Below, one piece after another: positions 1 to 5,875 of a stretch of 10,000 bases of DNA (the first letter of the stretch is position 1; the number at the start of each line of letters is the position of its first letter). This DNA is from Thiobacillus sp. (GTDB taxonomy: Bacteria > Pseudomonadota > Gammaproteobacteria > Burkholderiales > Thiobacillaceae), in the NCBI GenBank assembly GCA_020216925.1, contig JAIWOL010000144.1, positions 1 through 10,000 of the forward strand, written 5' to 3'. The notes below the pieces were generated by a model that saw only the letters and a list, made by a program, of their open reading frames with translations, was not told where the DNA came from and did not search any database. Both the position numbers and the translations under genes were made by a program.

Positions 1-822
1 CTGGTTCGCCTGCATCCGGGACAACGCCCGGTTCACCTTGCCCGACTCGGCGGATTCTACAAACTCCGGGCCTATCGCCACGCCCATGCCTGGGTGGGCA
101 ACACCCGCGGGCTGGGTCAGTATCTCGTCGAGCAAGGCTTGCCGGAATCGCACGTGCACGTCGTGGGCAATTTTGTCGATCCCCCCTCCAGTCTGGATGC
201 GCGCGAGCTCGCCGCACTGAAGGCATCGCTCGGCCTGGCGGAAAGCCGGGTGCTGCTTGGGGTGGGTCGCCTGCATCCCTACAAAGGCTGGGAAGATCTG
301 CTGCGCGCTTTTGCCCGGCTGCCGGCCAGGACCGGCAACACGCCGCTCCACCTGATCATGGTCGGCGATGGGCCGCTGCGCGAAGCCCTGCTGGCGCTAT
401 GCCGCGAATTGGGTCTGAACGACCGCGTGCACTGGCTGGGCTGGCAGAACGATCCGGGCCGCTATTATCAGCTGGCCGACGTATCGGTCTGCGCGTCCAC
501 CTACGAAACGCTTGGCAACGTGATTCTTGAAGCCTGGGCGAACCGCGCGCTCGTGGTGTCGACCCGCGCGCAGGGCCCGCTGGAACTCATACGCGACAGT
601 GAAAATGGCCTGCTGGCGCCGCCGGGCAATCCGGCCGGACTGGCCGAAGTTTTGCAACGCGCCCTGGACCTCGCGCCCGATGCGCGCGCCGCCATGATCG
701 CAGCAGGCGCAGAAGAAATTCGACGCCACTACACCGAGGCGGCGATCGTCGCCAAATACGTCGACCTCTACGCCCTGCTGCGCGATCAGGCCGGAAACGG
801 CCCCGGCCTCGACAACAAATAA
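1..822 (+). CDS. Glycosyltransferase family 4 (group 1), C-terminal part, 5' end outside window
   Basis: The frame is open from base 1 and ends at TAA 820-822, giving 273 residues. GT4 enzymes usually have about 350-390 residues, so roughly the first 80-110, most of the acceptor-binding domain, lie upstream. The GTG at 94 is inside the gene, since the codons before it already read as a glycosyltransferase. Visible features are the family-typical start of the nucleotide-sugar domain, VGRLHPYKGWEDLLRAF (around in-window residue 90), then MVGDGPLREAL, then the E-x7-E signature in STYETLGNVILEAWA (Glu169 and Glu177), which binds the donor in retaining GT-B enzymes. It is expected to be cytosolic or membrane-associated and to act in surface polysaccharide or LPS synthesis; the sugar and acceptor cannot be told. 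The last 37 bases overlap the convergent GGDEF/EAL gene, and I see no terminator between them. Confidence 0.93.
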   Translation: MVRLHPGQRPVHLARLGGFYKLRAYRHAHAWVGNTRGLGQYLVEQGLPESHVHVVGNFVDPPSSLDARELAALKASLGLAESRVLLGVGRLHPYKGWEDLLRAFARLPARTGNTPLHLIMVGDGPLREALLALCRELGLNDRVHWLGWQNDPGRYYQLADVSVCASTYETLGNVILEAWANRALVVSTRAQGPLELIRDSENGLLAPPGNPAGLAEVLQRALDLAPDARAAMIAAGAEEIRRHYTEAAIVAKYVDLYALLRDQAGNGPGLDNK

Positions 823-3170
823 CCCTGGACGAAATCCACGCCCATGGCCTTGAGGCAGATCAGTTCGGCTTCTGTCTCCACCTGCTCGGCGATGGTTAGC
901 TTGCCCAGTTCGTGCGCCAGCGTGTGCATGGCTTTGACGATGGCCAGCTTTTCCCGGTCGGCATCGAGGCCGCGAACGAAATCCCCGTCGATCTTGAGGC
1001 TCGCCACTGGCAGACGCTTGAGGTAGCCGAACGACGACTGCCCCCGGCCGAAATCGTCCAGCGCAAAAAGGATGCCGCGCGAGTTGAGCGTCAGGATCAG
1101 CCGTTCGCAGGTGTCGAGATTGTCGATGGCGGCGGTTTCCGTCACTTCGAAACTGATGCGCGCGGGGTCGAAGTGATAGCGGCTGATTTCCTCCAGGATG
1201 AAATCAGCCGTGCTCGCATCCGACAGGCTGCGCCCCGACAGGTTGAGCGCATAGCAGGCGGTGTCTTCGGGGTGAGTATCCAGATACGCGAACACGTTAC
1301 GCACCACCCAGCGGTCAAAGCTGGGCGCGAGGCCATAACGTTCCGCCGCCGGCAGGAATTCGCCGGGAGAAATGATCGCGCCGTCCTCGCCGCGCATGCG
1401 GATCAGCACCTCGTAGTGCTGGCCACCGGCACCCTTTTTCAGCGCGATTTTCTCCTGCCGGAAAAGCACGAAGCGATGGGCTTCGAACGCCCGCGTGACG
1501 ACCGCGATCCATTGCATCTCGTCGTTGATTTTCTGCAGGGCGGGGTGGGTTTTCTCGTACACCTGGATCGCGTTGCCGCCGAGGGATTTGGCGTGATAAC
1601 AGGCGGTGTCGGCCTGCGCCAGAATCTCGCCCACGTTGGTATGGCCGGCATGCAGTTCCGTCACGCCGAAACTCACGCCCAGGCGGAACACCTTGTCTTC
1701 CCATTCGAAGCGGAAACGGCCGATCTCGTCGCGCAGGGCCTGCACATGGTTGAGCGCCTCGGGCAGGGCGACGTCGACGAACAGAAGGCCGAATTCGTCT
1801 CCGCCCAGGCGCGCAAGATAATGGTTTTCGCCCTCGATGCGGCGCGCCATGATGACGGTCAGCCGTTGCAGCAGCGCGTCGCCCGCACGGTGGCCGCAGG
1901 TGTCGTTCACCAGCTTGAAGCGGTCGAGATCGATGTAGCAGAAGACGAAGTGGCGCGGTGCGTGTTGCGCGCTGTAGAGCGCGGCAGCGAGCTTGTTCTC
2001 CATGGCGCGACGGTTCCACAGTCCGGTGAGGTGATCGCGTTCGGCCTGCCAGGCGAGGCGCTGCAACAGGTGACGCCGCTCGCTTTCGTCCTTGAACACC
2101 AGCACGCCGCCCTGGATGCGGCCGTCGGCGGAACGGATGGGGGAGGCGGTATCGCTGATCGCCAGTGTCGATCCGTCGTGCCGCCGGAGCAGGGTGTGCG
2201 TGTCGAGTTCGACCACGGCGTCACGGCTGAGCGCGGTTTCCAGCGGATTCGCAATCGCCTCGCCCGTGCGTTCCACGATCAGCGACATCACCTCCGACAC
2301 GCGCTTGCCGCGCGCCTGTTCGCTGGCAAAGCCGGTCAGTTCCTCGGCCTTGGGGTTGAGGAATTCGATCCGCCCCTGGGCATCCGTCACCAGAACGGCG
2401 TCGCCGATGGATTCGATGGTGATGCGCAGGCGCTCTTTTTCCACCATCAATTCACTGTGTTCGTGTTCCAGCGCCGCCACCAGGCTGTCCACATGATCCG
2501 CCATGTGGTTGAAGGCGAGCTTGGTTTCGCGCACCTCCGGCGGCGAACCGGAAACAAGGCGTGCCCTGGCGGCAAAATTGCCCGCCTCGATCGCGCGCGC
2601 AGCCTGGCGCAGTTCGTAGAGGCCGCGCAGGCTCACGTTCAGCACCCAGCGCATCAATACCATCGTCATCACGAGGCTGCCCAACGCCAGCAGGGTAAAG
2701 CGCAGCCCCATCAACCACAGTTCGCGCATGGCTTGGGCGGGGTCGAGCGCAACCGACAGCGTGCCGTAGGACAGGCCGCCGATTTCGATTTCGGCCTGCG
2801 CCCGCGCCACCCGGGAGTCGATCAGGCTGTCGAACCAGGCTGGATAATCGTGAACACGAGGCGGGGTATGCGCCTCGATCAGCAGCTTTTGTGTCGCATA
2901 GCGCGCCTCCAGCAGGTGGAATCGTTCAACCCGGCTGCGTATCGTCTGCTCGATGGCAGGGTAGTCGCGCAGCAGCACCTGGTCCTGGATCGCAGTCCTG
3001 AGCGCGGACAATTCGCGCTCCGCATTCAACTGCAACTGAGCCTGCACGCGCTCGACCAGCGGCACGCCCAGCACAGCCAGGGCGACGCCATACATCAAGC
3101 CGACCAGCGCGAAGATCGTGCCGAGAATGCGGCTGGACAGGCTGAAGCGCGCGGGCCGCGCCTCACTCAT
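786..3170 (-). CDS. Membrane sensor GGDEF/EAL protein with periplasmic domain, HAMP and PAS
   Basis: 794 residues. Domain order: TM1 (about 13-38), periplasmic segment (about 40-150), TM2 (about 153-177), HAMP (about 178-232), PAS (about 247-368), GGDEF (about 378-540), EAL (about 548-794). The GGDEF domain has DHLTGLWNRR, the metal motif DLDRFK and intact GGDEF at 456-460. The RxxD inhibitory site is absent; residues 447-450 are GENH. The EAL domain has EVL (587-589) in place of EAL, and keeps Asn643, Glu675, Asp705-Asp706, Lys726, Glu762 and Gln782, so phosphodiesterase activity on c-di-GMP looks possible. The longer reading to 3362 is rejected: its extra 64 residues are antisense to the phnD-like gene. 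The chosen ATG (3168-3170) overlaps the distal TGA of the upstream frame (ATGAGTGA) and has no clear Shine-Dalgarno, which points to translational coupling. Whether net activity is synthesis or breakdown cannot be read from sequence. Confidence 0.95.
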   Translation of the reverse strand: MSEARPARFSLSSRILGTIFALVGLMYGVALAVLGVPLVERVQAQLQLNAERELSALRTAIQDQVLLRDYPAIEQTIRSRVERFHLLEARYATQKLLIEAHTPPRVHDYPAWFDSLIDSRVARAQAEIEIGGLSYGTLSVALDPAQAMRELWLMGLRFTLLALGSLVMTMVLMRWVLNVSLRGLYELRQAARAIEAGNFAARARLVSGSPPEVRETKLAFNHMADHVDSLVAALEHEHSELMVEKERLRITIESIGDAVLVTDAQGRIEFLNPKAEELTGFASEQARGKRVSEVMSLIVERTGEAIANPLETALSRDAVVELDTHTLLRRHDGSTLAISDTASPIRSADGRIQGGVLVFKDESERRHLLQRLAWQAERDHLTGLWNRRAMENKLAAALYSAQHAPRHFVFCYIDLDRFKLVNDTCGHRAGDALLQRLTVIMARRIEGENHYLARLGGDEFGLLFVDVALPEALNHVQALRDEIGRFRFEWEDKVFRLGVSFGVTELHAGHTNVGEILAQADTACYHAKSLGGNAIQVYEKTHPALQKINDEMQWIAVVTRAFEAHRFVLFRQEKIALKKGAGGQHYEVLIRMRGEDGAIISPGEFLPAAERYGLAPSFDRWVVRNVFAYLDTHPEDTACYALNLSGRSLSDASTADFILEEISRYHFDPARISFEVTETAAIDNLDTCERLILTLNSRGILFALDDFGRGQSSFGYLKRLPVASLKIDGDFVRGLDADREKLAIVKAMHTLAHELGKLTIAEQVETEAELICLKAMGVDFVQGYLLSRPGPFPA

Positions 3171-3258
3171 TGACAGGCACCCGGGTATGGCGGAAGAACG
3201 CGCGATAGTTGGCGTAATCGGCATCGCTGGCCAGCACGAAACCACGCGCTTTGGTCTA
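3163..3258 (-). other. In-frame C-terminal remnant of the phnD-like gene after the amber codon
   Basis: After TAG the frame reads TKARGFVLASDADYANYR and then AFFRHTRVPVNE before TGA 3163-3165. The GFV-ASDADYANYR segment resembles the usual end of PhnD-like proteins, where a conserved D/ADYxxYR segment closes the domain. With it the protein would be about 280 residues, normal for the family. The distal TGA overlaps the GGDEF/EAL start as ATGAGTGA, as expected for an intact two-gene operon. One base change, for example TAG to TTG, CAG, TCG or TGG, would restore the frame. Confidence 0.75.
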
Positions 3259-4005
3259 GCCGATTGTCCGCGCCGCCGCGTCCAGCACGCGCCGGCCTTC
3301 CGGGTCGTCAGCCATGCCGGCGAATGCCTGCCGAACCTTTTCGCTGTCTGCCTGGCTGACACGCGGCGAAGCCATCACAGCCAGATCGAAATACGGTTCC
3401 GACTCGCTGAGCACACGGTATTTGAGTCCGTTGCGCAGCGCAAAGTCCGCCATCAGCTGATGATTCACGCCGGCGGCGGCCACCTGACCCGCCATCAGCT
3501 GCCCCATTGCCGCTTCCTGGTTGCCGGCGAACAGCGGCACCACCTTCACCCCGGCGCGCAGCAGGGCGTCATAGGGTACGTAGTAGCCCACAAAGGCATA
3601 GGGATTGGGAAACGCAACTGTTTTTCCGGCCAGGTCCTGCAAGCTGCGCGCCGGCGAGTCTTCCCGCACCACGATCTGCCCCCGTATGCCGCGTGAATCC
3701 TGCCGCGCCAGCACACGCCAGCCCAGCGCCGCCCGCTTTGGGGTGAAAAGGTGATTGGTAAAGGCAAAATCGAGTTTGCCTGCCACGATGCGGTCGGTGG
3801 TTTCGTTGGCGGTGCGGCCGATGTGCAGTTCCAGCGGCACGCCCGAGCGGGCCGACACATAGCTGAGGATGGGGTTCCAGTAGGACGCCGTCGCCTGCAG
3901 GCTGCGCTGGTTGAGCACGCCAAAGGCGTACGGCGCGGCCGCATGCGACAAGGCGCTCGCGAACAGTGCCCAGACGAATATGAAGCTTTTCAATGTTGTC
4001 TCCAT
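3256..4005 (-). CDS. PhnD-like periplasmic substrate-binding protein, ending at an in-frame amber codon
   Basis: 249 residues from ATG 4003-4005 to TAG 3256-3258. The N-terminus METTLKSFIFVWALFASALSHA is a Sec signal peptide, probably cleaved after SHA, followed by PYAFGVLNQRS. Family traits include TANETTDRIVAGKLDFAFTNH, then the hinge-region stretch AFPNPYAFVGYYVPYDALLRAGV, then EPYFDLAVMASPRVS. These fit the phosphate/phosphonate-type (PhnD, PBP-like 12) binding proteins. No ABC permease or ATPase genes are nearby; the next gene is a membrane GGDEF/EAL protein, so a sensory role, presenting ligand to that protein's periplasmic domain, is more likely than transport. This is an inference and the ligand is unknown. 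The same frame continues after the TAG for 30 codons with a family-like C-terminus, so the gene is either a recent nonsense mutant, a readthrough gene or a base-call error. The region upstream to 4878 in this frame is antisense to the corA-like gene and is not coding. Confidence 0.85.
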   Translation of the reverse strand: METTLKSFIFVWALFASALSHAAAPYAFGVLNQRSLQATASYWNPILSYVSARSGVPLELHIGRTANETTDRIVAGKLDFAFTNHLFTPKRAALGWRVLARQDSRGIRGQIVVREDSPARSLQDLAGKTVAFPNPYAFVGYYVPYDALLRAGVKVVPLFAGNQEAAMGQLMAGQVAAAGVNHQLMADFALRNGLKYRVLSESEPYFDLAVMASPRVSQADSEKVRQAFAGMADDPEGRRVLDAAARTIG

Positions 4006-4015
4006 CTGCTTGTGC

Positions 4016-4051
4016 CGCCGGCCACACCCGATTCCTGTCTTGTGGCCGGCG
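4016..4051 (-). repeat. 11-bp inverted repeat in the leader of the phnD-like gene
   Basis: CGCCGGCCACA (4016-4026) and TGTGGCCGGCG (4041-4051) are perfect reverse complements separated by 14 bases. On the minus strand the hairpin ends about ten bases before the ATG at 4005. It could be an mRNA leader structure that limits ribosome access, or a DNA operator; no T-run follows on either strand, so a terminator is unlikely. Confidence 0.6.
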
Positions 4052-4088
4052 AGTCTACTCGTTATCGGCAGCTTGCCTCGATTCCTGT
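4029..4088 (+). repeat. 10-bp direct repeat pair with 50-base period in the divergent control region
   Basis: CGATTCCTGT occurs at 4029-4038 and again at 4079-4088. The start-to-start distance is exactly 50 bases, close to five helical turns, so both copies face the same side of the DNA. The first copy lies in the loop of the inverted repeat, and the second overlaps the proposed minus-strand -35. Two operator half-sites for a cooperative regulator of the divergent genes would look like this, though no regulator is encoded in the window. Confidence 0.45.
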
Positions 4089-4091
4089 AAA
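4061..4091 (-). promoter_or_regulatory. Possible sigma-70 promoter for the phnD-like / GGDEF-EAL operon
   Basis: On the minus strand TTTACA (4091-4086, five of six to TTGACA) is followed after 19 bases by GATAAC (4066-4061, four of six to TATAAT). The spacer is two bases longer than ideal. It would give a leader of about 50 bases that includes the inverted repeat. Weak call. Confidence 0.25.
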
Positions 4092-4100
4092 GCCTCCGGC

Positions 4101-4109
4101 TGTTAGAAT
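4101..4109 (+). promoter_or_regulatory. Extended -10 promoter for the corA-like gene
   Basis: TGTTAGAAT is an extended -10: TGn followed by TAGAAT, five of six to TATAAT. No good -35 lies 16-18 bases upstream, which extended -10 promoters can tolerate. Transcription would start near 4115-4116, after the upstream in-frame GTG codons at 4012 and 4042, so it supports translation starting at 4138 with a leader of about 22 bases. Confidence 0.45.
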
Positions 4110-4127
4110 CGGCGAACCAATCTGCCC

Positions 4128-4131
4128 GGAG
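4128..4131 (+). promoter_or_regulatory. Shine-Dalgarno GGAG deciding the corA-like start
   Basis: GGAG lies six bases before the ATA at 4138-4140, an ideal spacing. No comparable site precedes the in-frame GTG codons at 4012 or 4042. It is the main nucleotide evidence for the ATA start. Confidence 0.5.
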
Positions 4132-4137
4132 CGCGCC

Positions 4138-5097
4138 ATAGACAGTCTGCTGTTCATCGACGGGGACGTCCGTCCCCTGCCGTTCGACGATATCAGTGAA
4201 CACGTTGGGCAGCCCGGCCATTTTATCTGGGTCGAGCTCAACACGCCTGACGCGCAGCTGGTCGCCCGCCTCGGCACGGAACTCGGCCTGCACGCCCTGG
4301 CGCTGGAAGACGCCATTGCCACCCACCAGCGTTCCAAGCTGGAGGAATACGACACCCATCTGTTCATCGCCACCCGCACCGCCCAGCTTTGGGAGAACCG
4401 CATGGAACTGGGCGAAACCCATCTCTTCGTCGGCAAGAACTATGTCGTCGCCATCCGCCACGACAGCGGGGCCGGCTACCAGCGTGTGGTCGACCGGCTG
4501 AAGCGCCGCCCGCCCGGGCTCCCGGTCGGCCCGTCCTACGCGCTCTATCTGGCGCTCGACCTCATCGTCGATCAGTTTCACCCGGTCGTGGATGCAATGC
4601 AGGACCGTTTCCATGCCCTGGAAAGCCAGCTGATACACGGGGATCGCACGGGCCGCAATATCCTGCAAAAGCTCTACGAATTGAAGCGCGACCTGATCGG
4701 CCTGCGCGATGCGGTCGAACCCATGCAGGACATCGCGCAGGACCTGATCCGCCTGCATCCCGAGCTGTGCAGCAAGGAACTCAAACCGTACTACCGCGAC
4801 ATCCACGACCACGCCATCCGCGTGTCCGGCACCATCGACCGGCTGCGCGCCTCGGCCAACGACGCGATGCAGTTCCACCTTGCCTCGCAGTCGGTGAAAC
4901 AGAACGAATCAGTGCAGAAGCTGGCCGGCTGGGGGGCTCTTCTGGCCCTGCCCACCGTGGTGTTCAGCCTCTATGGCATGAACTTCGACTACATGCCCGA
5001 GCTGAAACGGCCCTGGGCCTACCCAGCCCTGCTCGTTCTGACGGCAACGGGCATGGCGCTGCTCTATCGGCGGCTGAAAAAACGGGGCTGGATCTAG
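4138..5097 (+). CDS. corA: CorA-family divalent cation (Mg2+) transporter, apparent ATA start
   Basis: 319 residues if started at ATA 4138, the usual CorA length, ending at TAG 5095-5097. CorA proteins are homopentameric inner-membrane channels for Mg2+, sometimes Co2+, Ni2+ or Zn2+. The soluble domain (1-260) ends in a long helical stalk (about 180-260). TM1 (about 262-279) is followed by the family signature YGMNF with GMN at 280-282, the loop MPEL (286-289), TM2 (about 292-310) and a basic tail. The N-terminus DSLLFIDGDVRPLPF matches the usual beginning of family members, so the protein should start at or next to this point. The frame offers no ATG, GTG or TTG between GTG 4042 and ATG 4402, and the latter would delete 88 residues. 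An extended -10 and GGAG sit correctly for the ATA. Starting at GTG 4042 or 4012 would add an unrelated leader. Transport substrate is assigned by family only. Confidence 0.92.
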   Translation: MDSLLFIDGDVRPLPFDDISEHVGQPGHFIWVELNTPDAQLVARLGTELGLHALALEDAIATHQRSKLEEYDTHLFIATRTAQLWENRMELGETHLFVGKNYVVAIRHDSGAGYQRVVDRLKRRPPGLPVGPSYALYLALDLIVDQFHPVVDAMQDRFHALESQLIHGDRTGRNILQKLYELKRDLIGLRDAVEPMQDIAQDLIRLHPELCSKELKPYYRDIHDHAIRVSGTIDRLRASANDAMQFHLASQSVKQNESVQKLAGWGALLALPTVVFSLYGMNFDYMPELKRPWAYPALLVLTATGMALLYRRLKKRGWI

Positions 5098-5231
5098 AAG
5101 ACGGGCTTGCCCGATGTCCTGGCTGCCGCAAGCCCGGTGTTGTAATCGACGCACGGATACCCCTTGCGCGGGCCGGCCCAGGCAAGCGCAGACGCCCAGA
5201 ACAGGCATGCGGACAGCAGCAGTGTTTTCAT
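5094..5231 (-). CDS. Small exported protein, 45 residues, possible remnant of a thioredoxin-like gene
   Basis: ATG 5229-5231 to TAG 5094-5096. The N-terminus MKTLLLSACLFWASALAWA is a convincing Sec signal peptide, likely cleaved after AWA, leaving a mature peptide of about 26 residues that starts GPRKGYPCVDY. A lipobox-like LSAC occurs at residues 6-9, but too close to the N-terminus for a normal lipoprotein signal. The end, LAAARTSGKPVF, resembles the segment before the first strand of thioredoxin-like proteins, where GKPVLL is usually followed by the CxxC site; here the frame stops at once. It may be a truncated remnant or a genuine small secreted peptide with one cysteine (Cys28). A strong Shine-Dalgarno favours real translation. 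It is divergent from mog, and its stop shares the CTAG palindrome with the corA-like stop. I do not recognise the family. Confidence 0.6.
   Translation of the reverse strand: MKTLLLSACLFWASALAWAGPRKGYPCVDYNTGLAAARTSGKPVF
5102..5136 (+). terminator. Weak hairpin downstream of the corA-like gene
   Basis: CGGGCTTGC (5102-5110) pairs perfectly with GCAAGCCCG (5128-5136) around a 17-base loop, four bases after the corA-like stop. Only GTGTTGT follows, so it is a poor intrinsic terminator. It lies inside the oppositely oriented small ORF. Confidence 0.35.
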
Positions 5232-5236
5232 GGATG

Positions 5237-5243
5237 CTTCCTT
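5237..5243 (-). promoter_or_regulatory. Shine-Dalgarno of the small exported ORF
   Basis: On the minus strand AAGGAAG sits five bases before the ATG at 5231. It is one of the best ribosome sites in the window and is the main reason for accepting this short ORF. Confidence 0.55.
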
Positions 5244-5270
5244 TTGCCCCATCCCTCATTCTGATAAATT
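5244..5270 (+). promoter_or_regulatory. Possible promoter for mog
   Basis: TTGCCC (5244-5249) is followed after 15 bases by TAAATT (5265-5270), which is preceded by TG at 5262-5263, making an extended -10. The start would be near 5277, about 26 bases before the mog ATG. The short spacer and modest hexamers make this tentative. Confidence 0.3.
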
Positions 5271-5302
5271 CGGGGGCCCTCGCCATCCTCCTTTACGACC
5301 AC

Positions 5303-5875
5303 ATGAGCCTCGATTCCGTTCGCATCGGCCTGGTTTCCATCAGCGACCGCGCCAGCCAGGGCGTCTACGAAGACCAGGGCCTGCCGGCCTTGCAGGACTG
5401 GCTGGGGAACACCCTGGCAAATCCGCTCGAATTCGTCACCCGGCTGATTCCGGACGAGCAGCCGCAGATCGAATCCACTCTCATCGAACTGGCCGATACG
5501 GCACGCTGCGCGCTGCTCCTGACCACCGGCGGCACCGGCCCGGCGTTGCGCGATGTCACCCCCGAAGCGACGCTGGCGGTGGCGCACAAGGTGCTGCCCG
5601 GCTTTGGCGAGGCCATGCGCGCGGTGTCGCTGAAATATGTGCCGACTGCGATCCTGTCGCGTCAGGTCGGTGTCGTGCGCGGCGGCTGTCTCATCCTCAA
5701 CCTGCCCGGCCAGCCCAAGGCCATCAAGGAAACGCTCGACGGCATCTTCGCCGCCGTGCCCTACTGCATCGACCTTATCGGCGGCCCCTATCTGGAAACC
5801 CGGCCGGAGTCGGTCGCGGCGTTTCGCCCCAAGTCCGCGCAGCGCAAGCCGGCGGCTCAGTCGCCGGCGGCGTAA
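5303..5875 (+). CDS. mog: Molybdopterin adenylyltransferase (Mog/MogA)
   Basis: 190 residues, close to the usual 195 of MogA. The enzyme adenylylates molybdopterin with ATP, preparing it for molybdate insertion by MoeA in molybdenum-cofactor synthesis in the cytosol. The N-terminus VRIGLVSISDRASQGVYEDQGLPAL is characteristic, as is the MPT-binding loop LTTGGTGPALRDVTPEAT (73-90, with Asp84) and LNLPGQPKAI (133-141). The last 15 or so residues, rich in Pro, Ala, Lys and Gln, are an extra tail. ATG 5303-5305 is chosen from the N-terminal match; an in-frame ATG at 5234 would add a hydrophobic stretch unlike the family. No Shine-Dalgarno precedes the start; instead the leader contains CCTCCTTT. 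No other molybdenum-cofactor gene is adjacent. The final 19 bases overlap the convergent protease gene. Confidence 0.96.
   Translation: MSLDSVRIGLVSISDRASQGVYEDQGLPALQDWLGNTLANPLEFVTRLIPDEQPQIESTLIELADTARCALLLTTGGTGPALRDVTPEATLAVAHKVLPGFGEAMRAVSLKYVPTAILSRQVGVVRGGCLILNLPGQPKAIKETLDGIFAAVPYCIDLIGGPYLETRPESVAAFRPKSAQRKPAAQSPAA

Noticed and set aside
912..3173. Plus-strand 753-codon open frame opposite the GGDEF/EAL gene
   Set aside because: The sense strand has a complete, recognisable multidomain protein; the antisense translation is rich in His, Arg, Gln and Val with no domain, as expected for a GC-rich shadow frame.
3171..3362. N-terminal extension of the GGDEF/EAL protein to 3362
   Set aside because: The extra 64 residues are a different frame of the phnD-like coding sequence, and the membrane segment begins naturally after the ATG at 3170.
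4909..5286. Minus-strand frame starting at 5286 just after a TAAAGGAGG stretch
   Set aside because: The GGAGG is immediately next to the ATG with no spacing, and the frame runs antisense into the corA-like gene with no protein signal; the real ORF here starts at 5231 in another frame.
5234..5302. Upstream ATG for mog giving a hydrophobic N-terminus
   Set aside because: Mog is cytosolic and homologues begin at the MSLDSVRIGL position; no Shine-Dalgarno precedes 5234.
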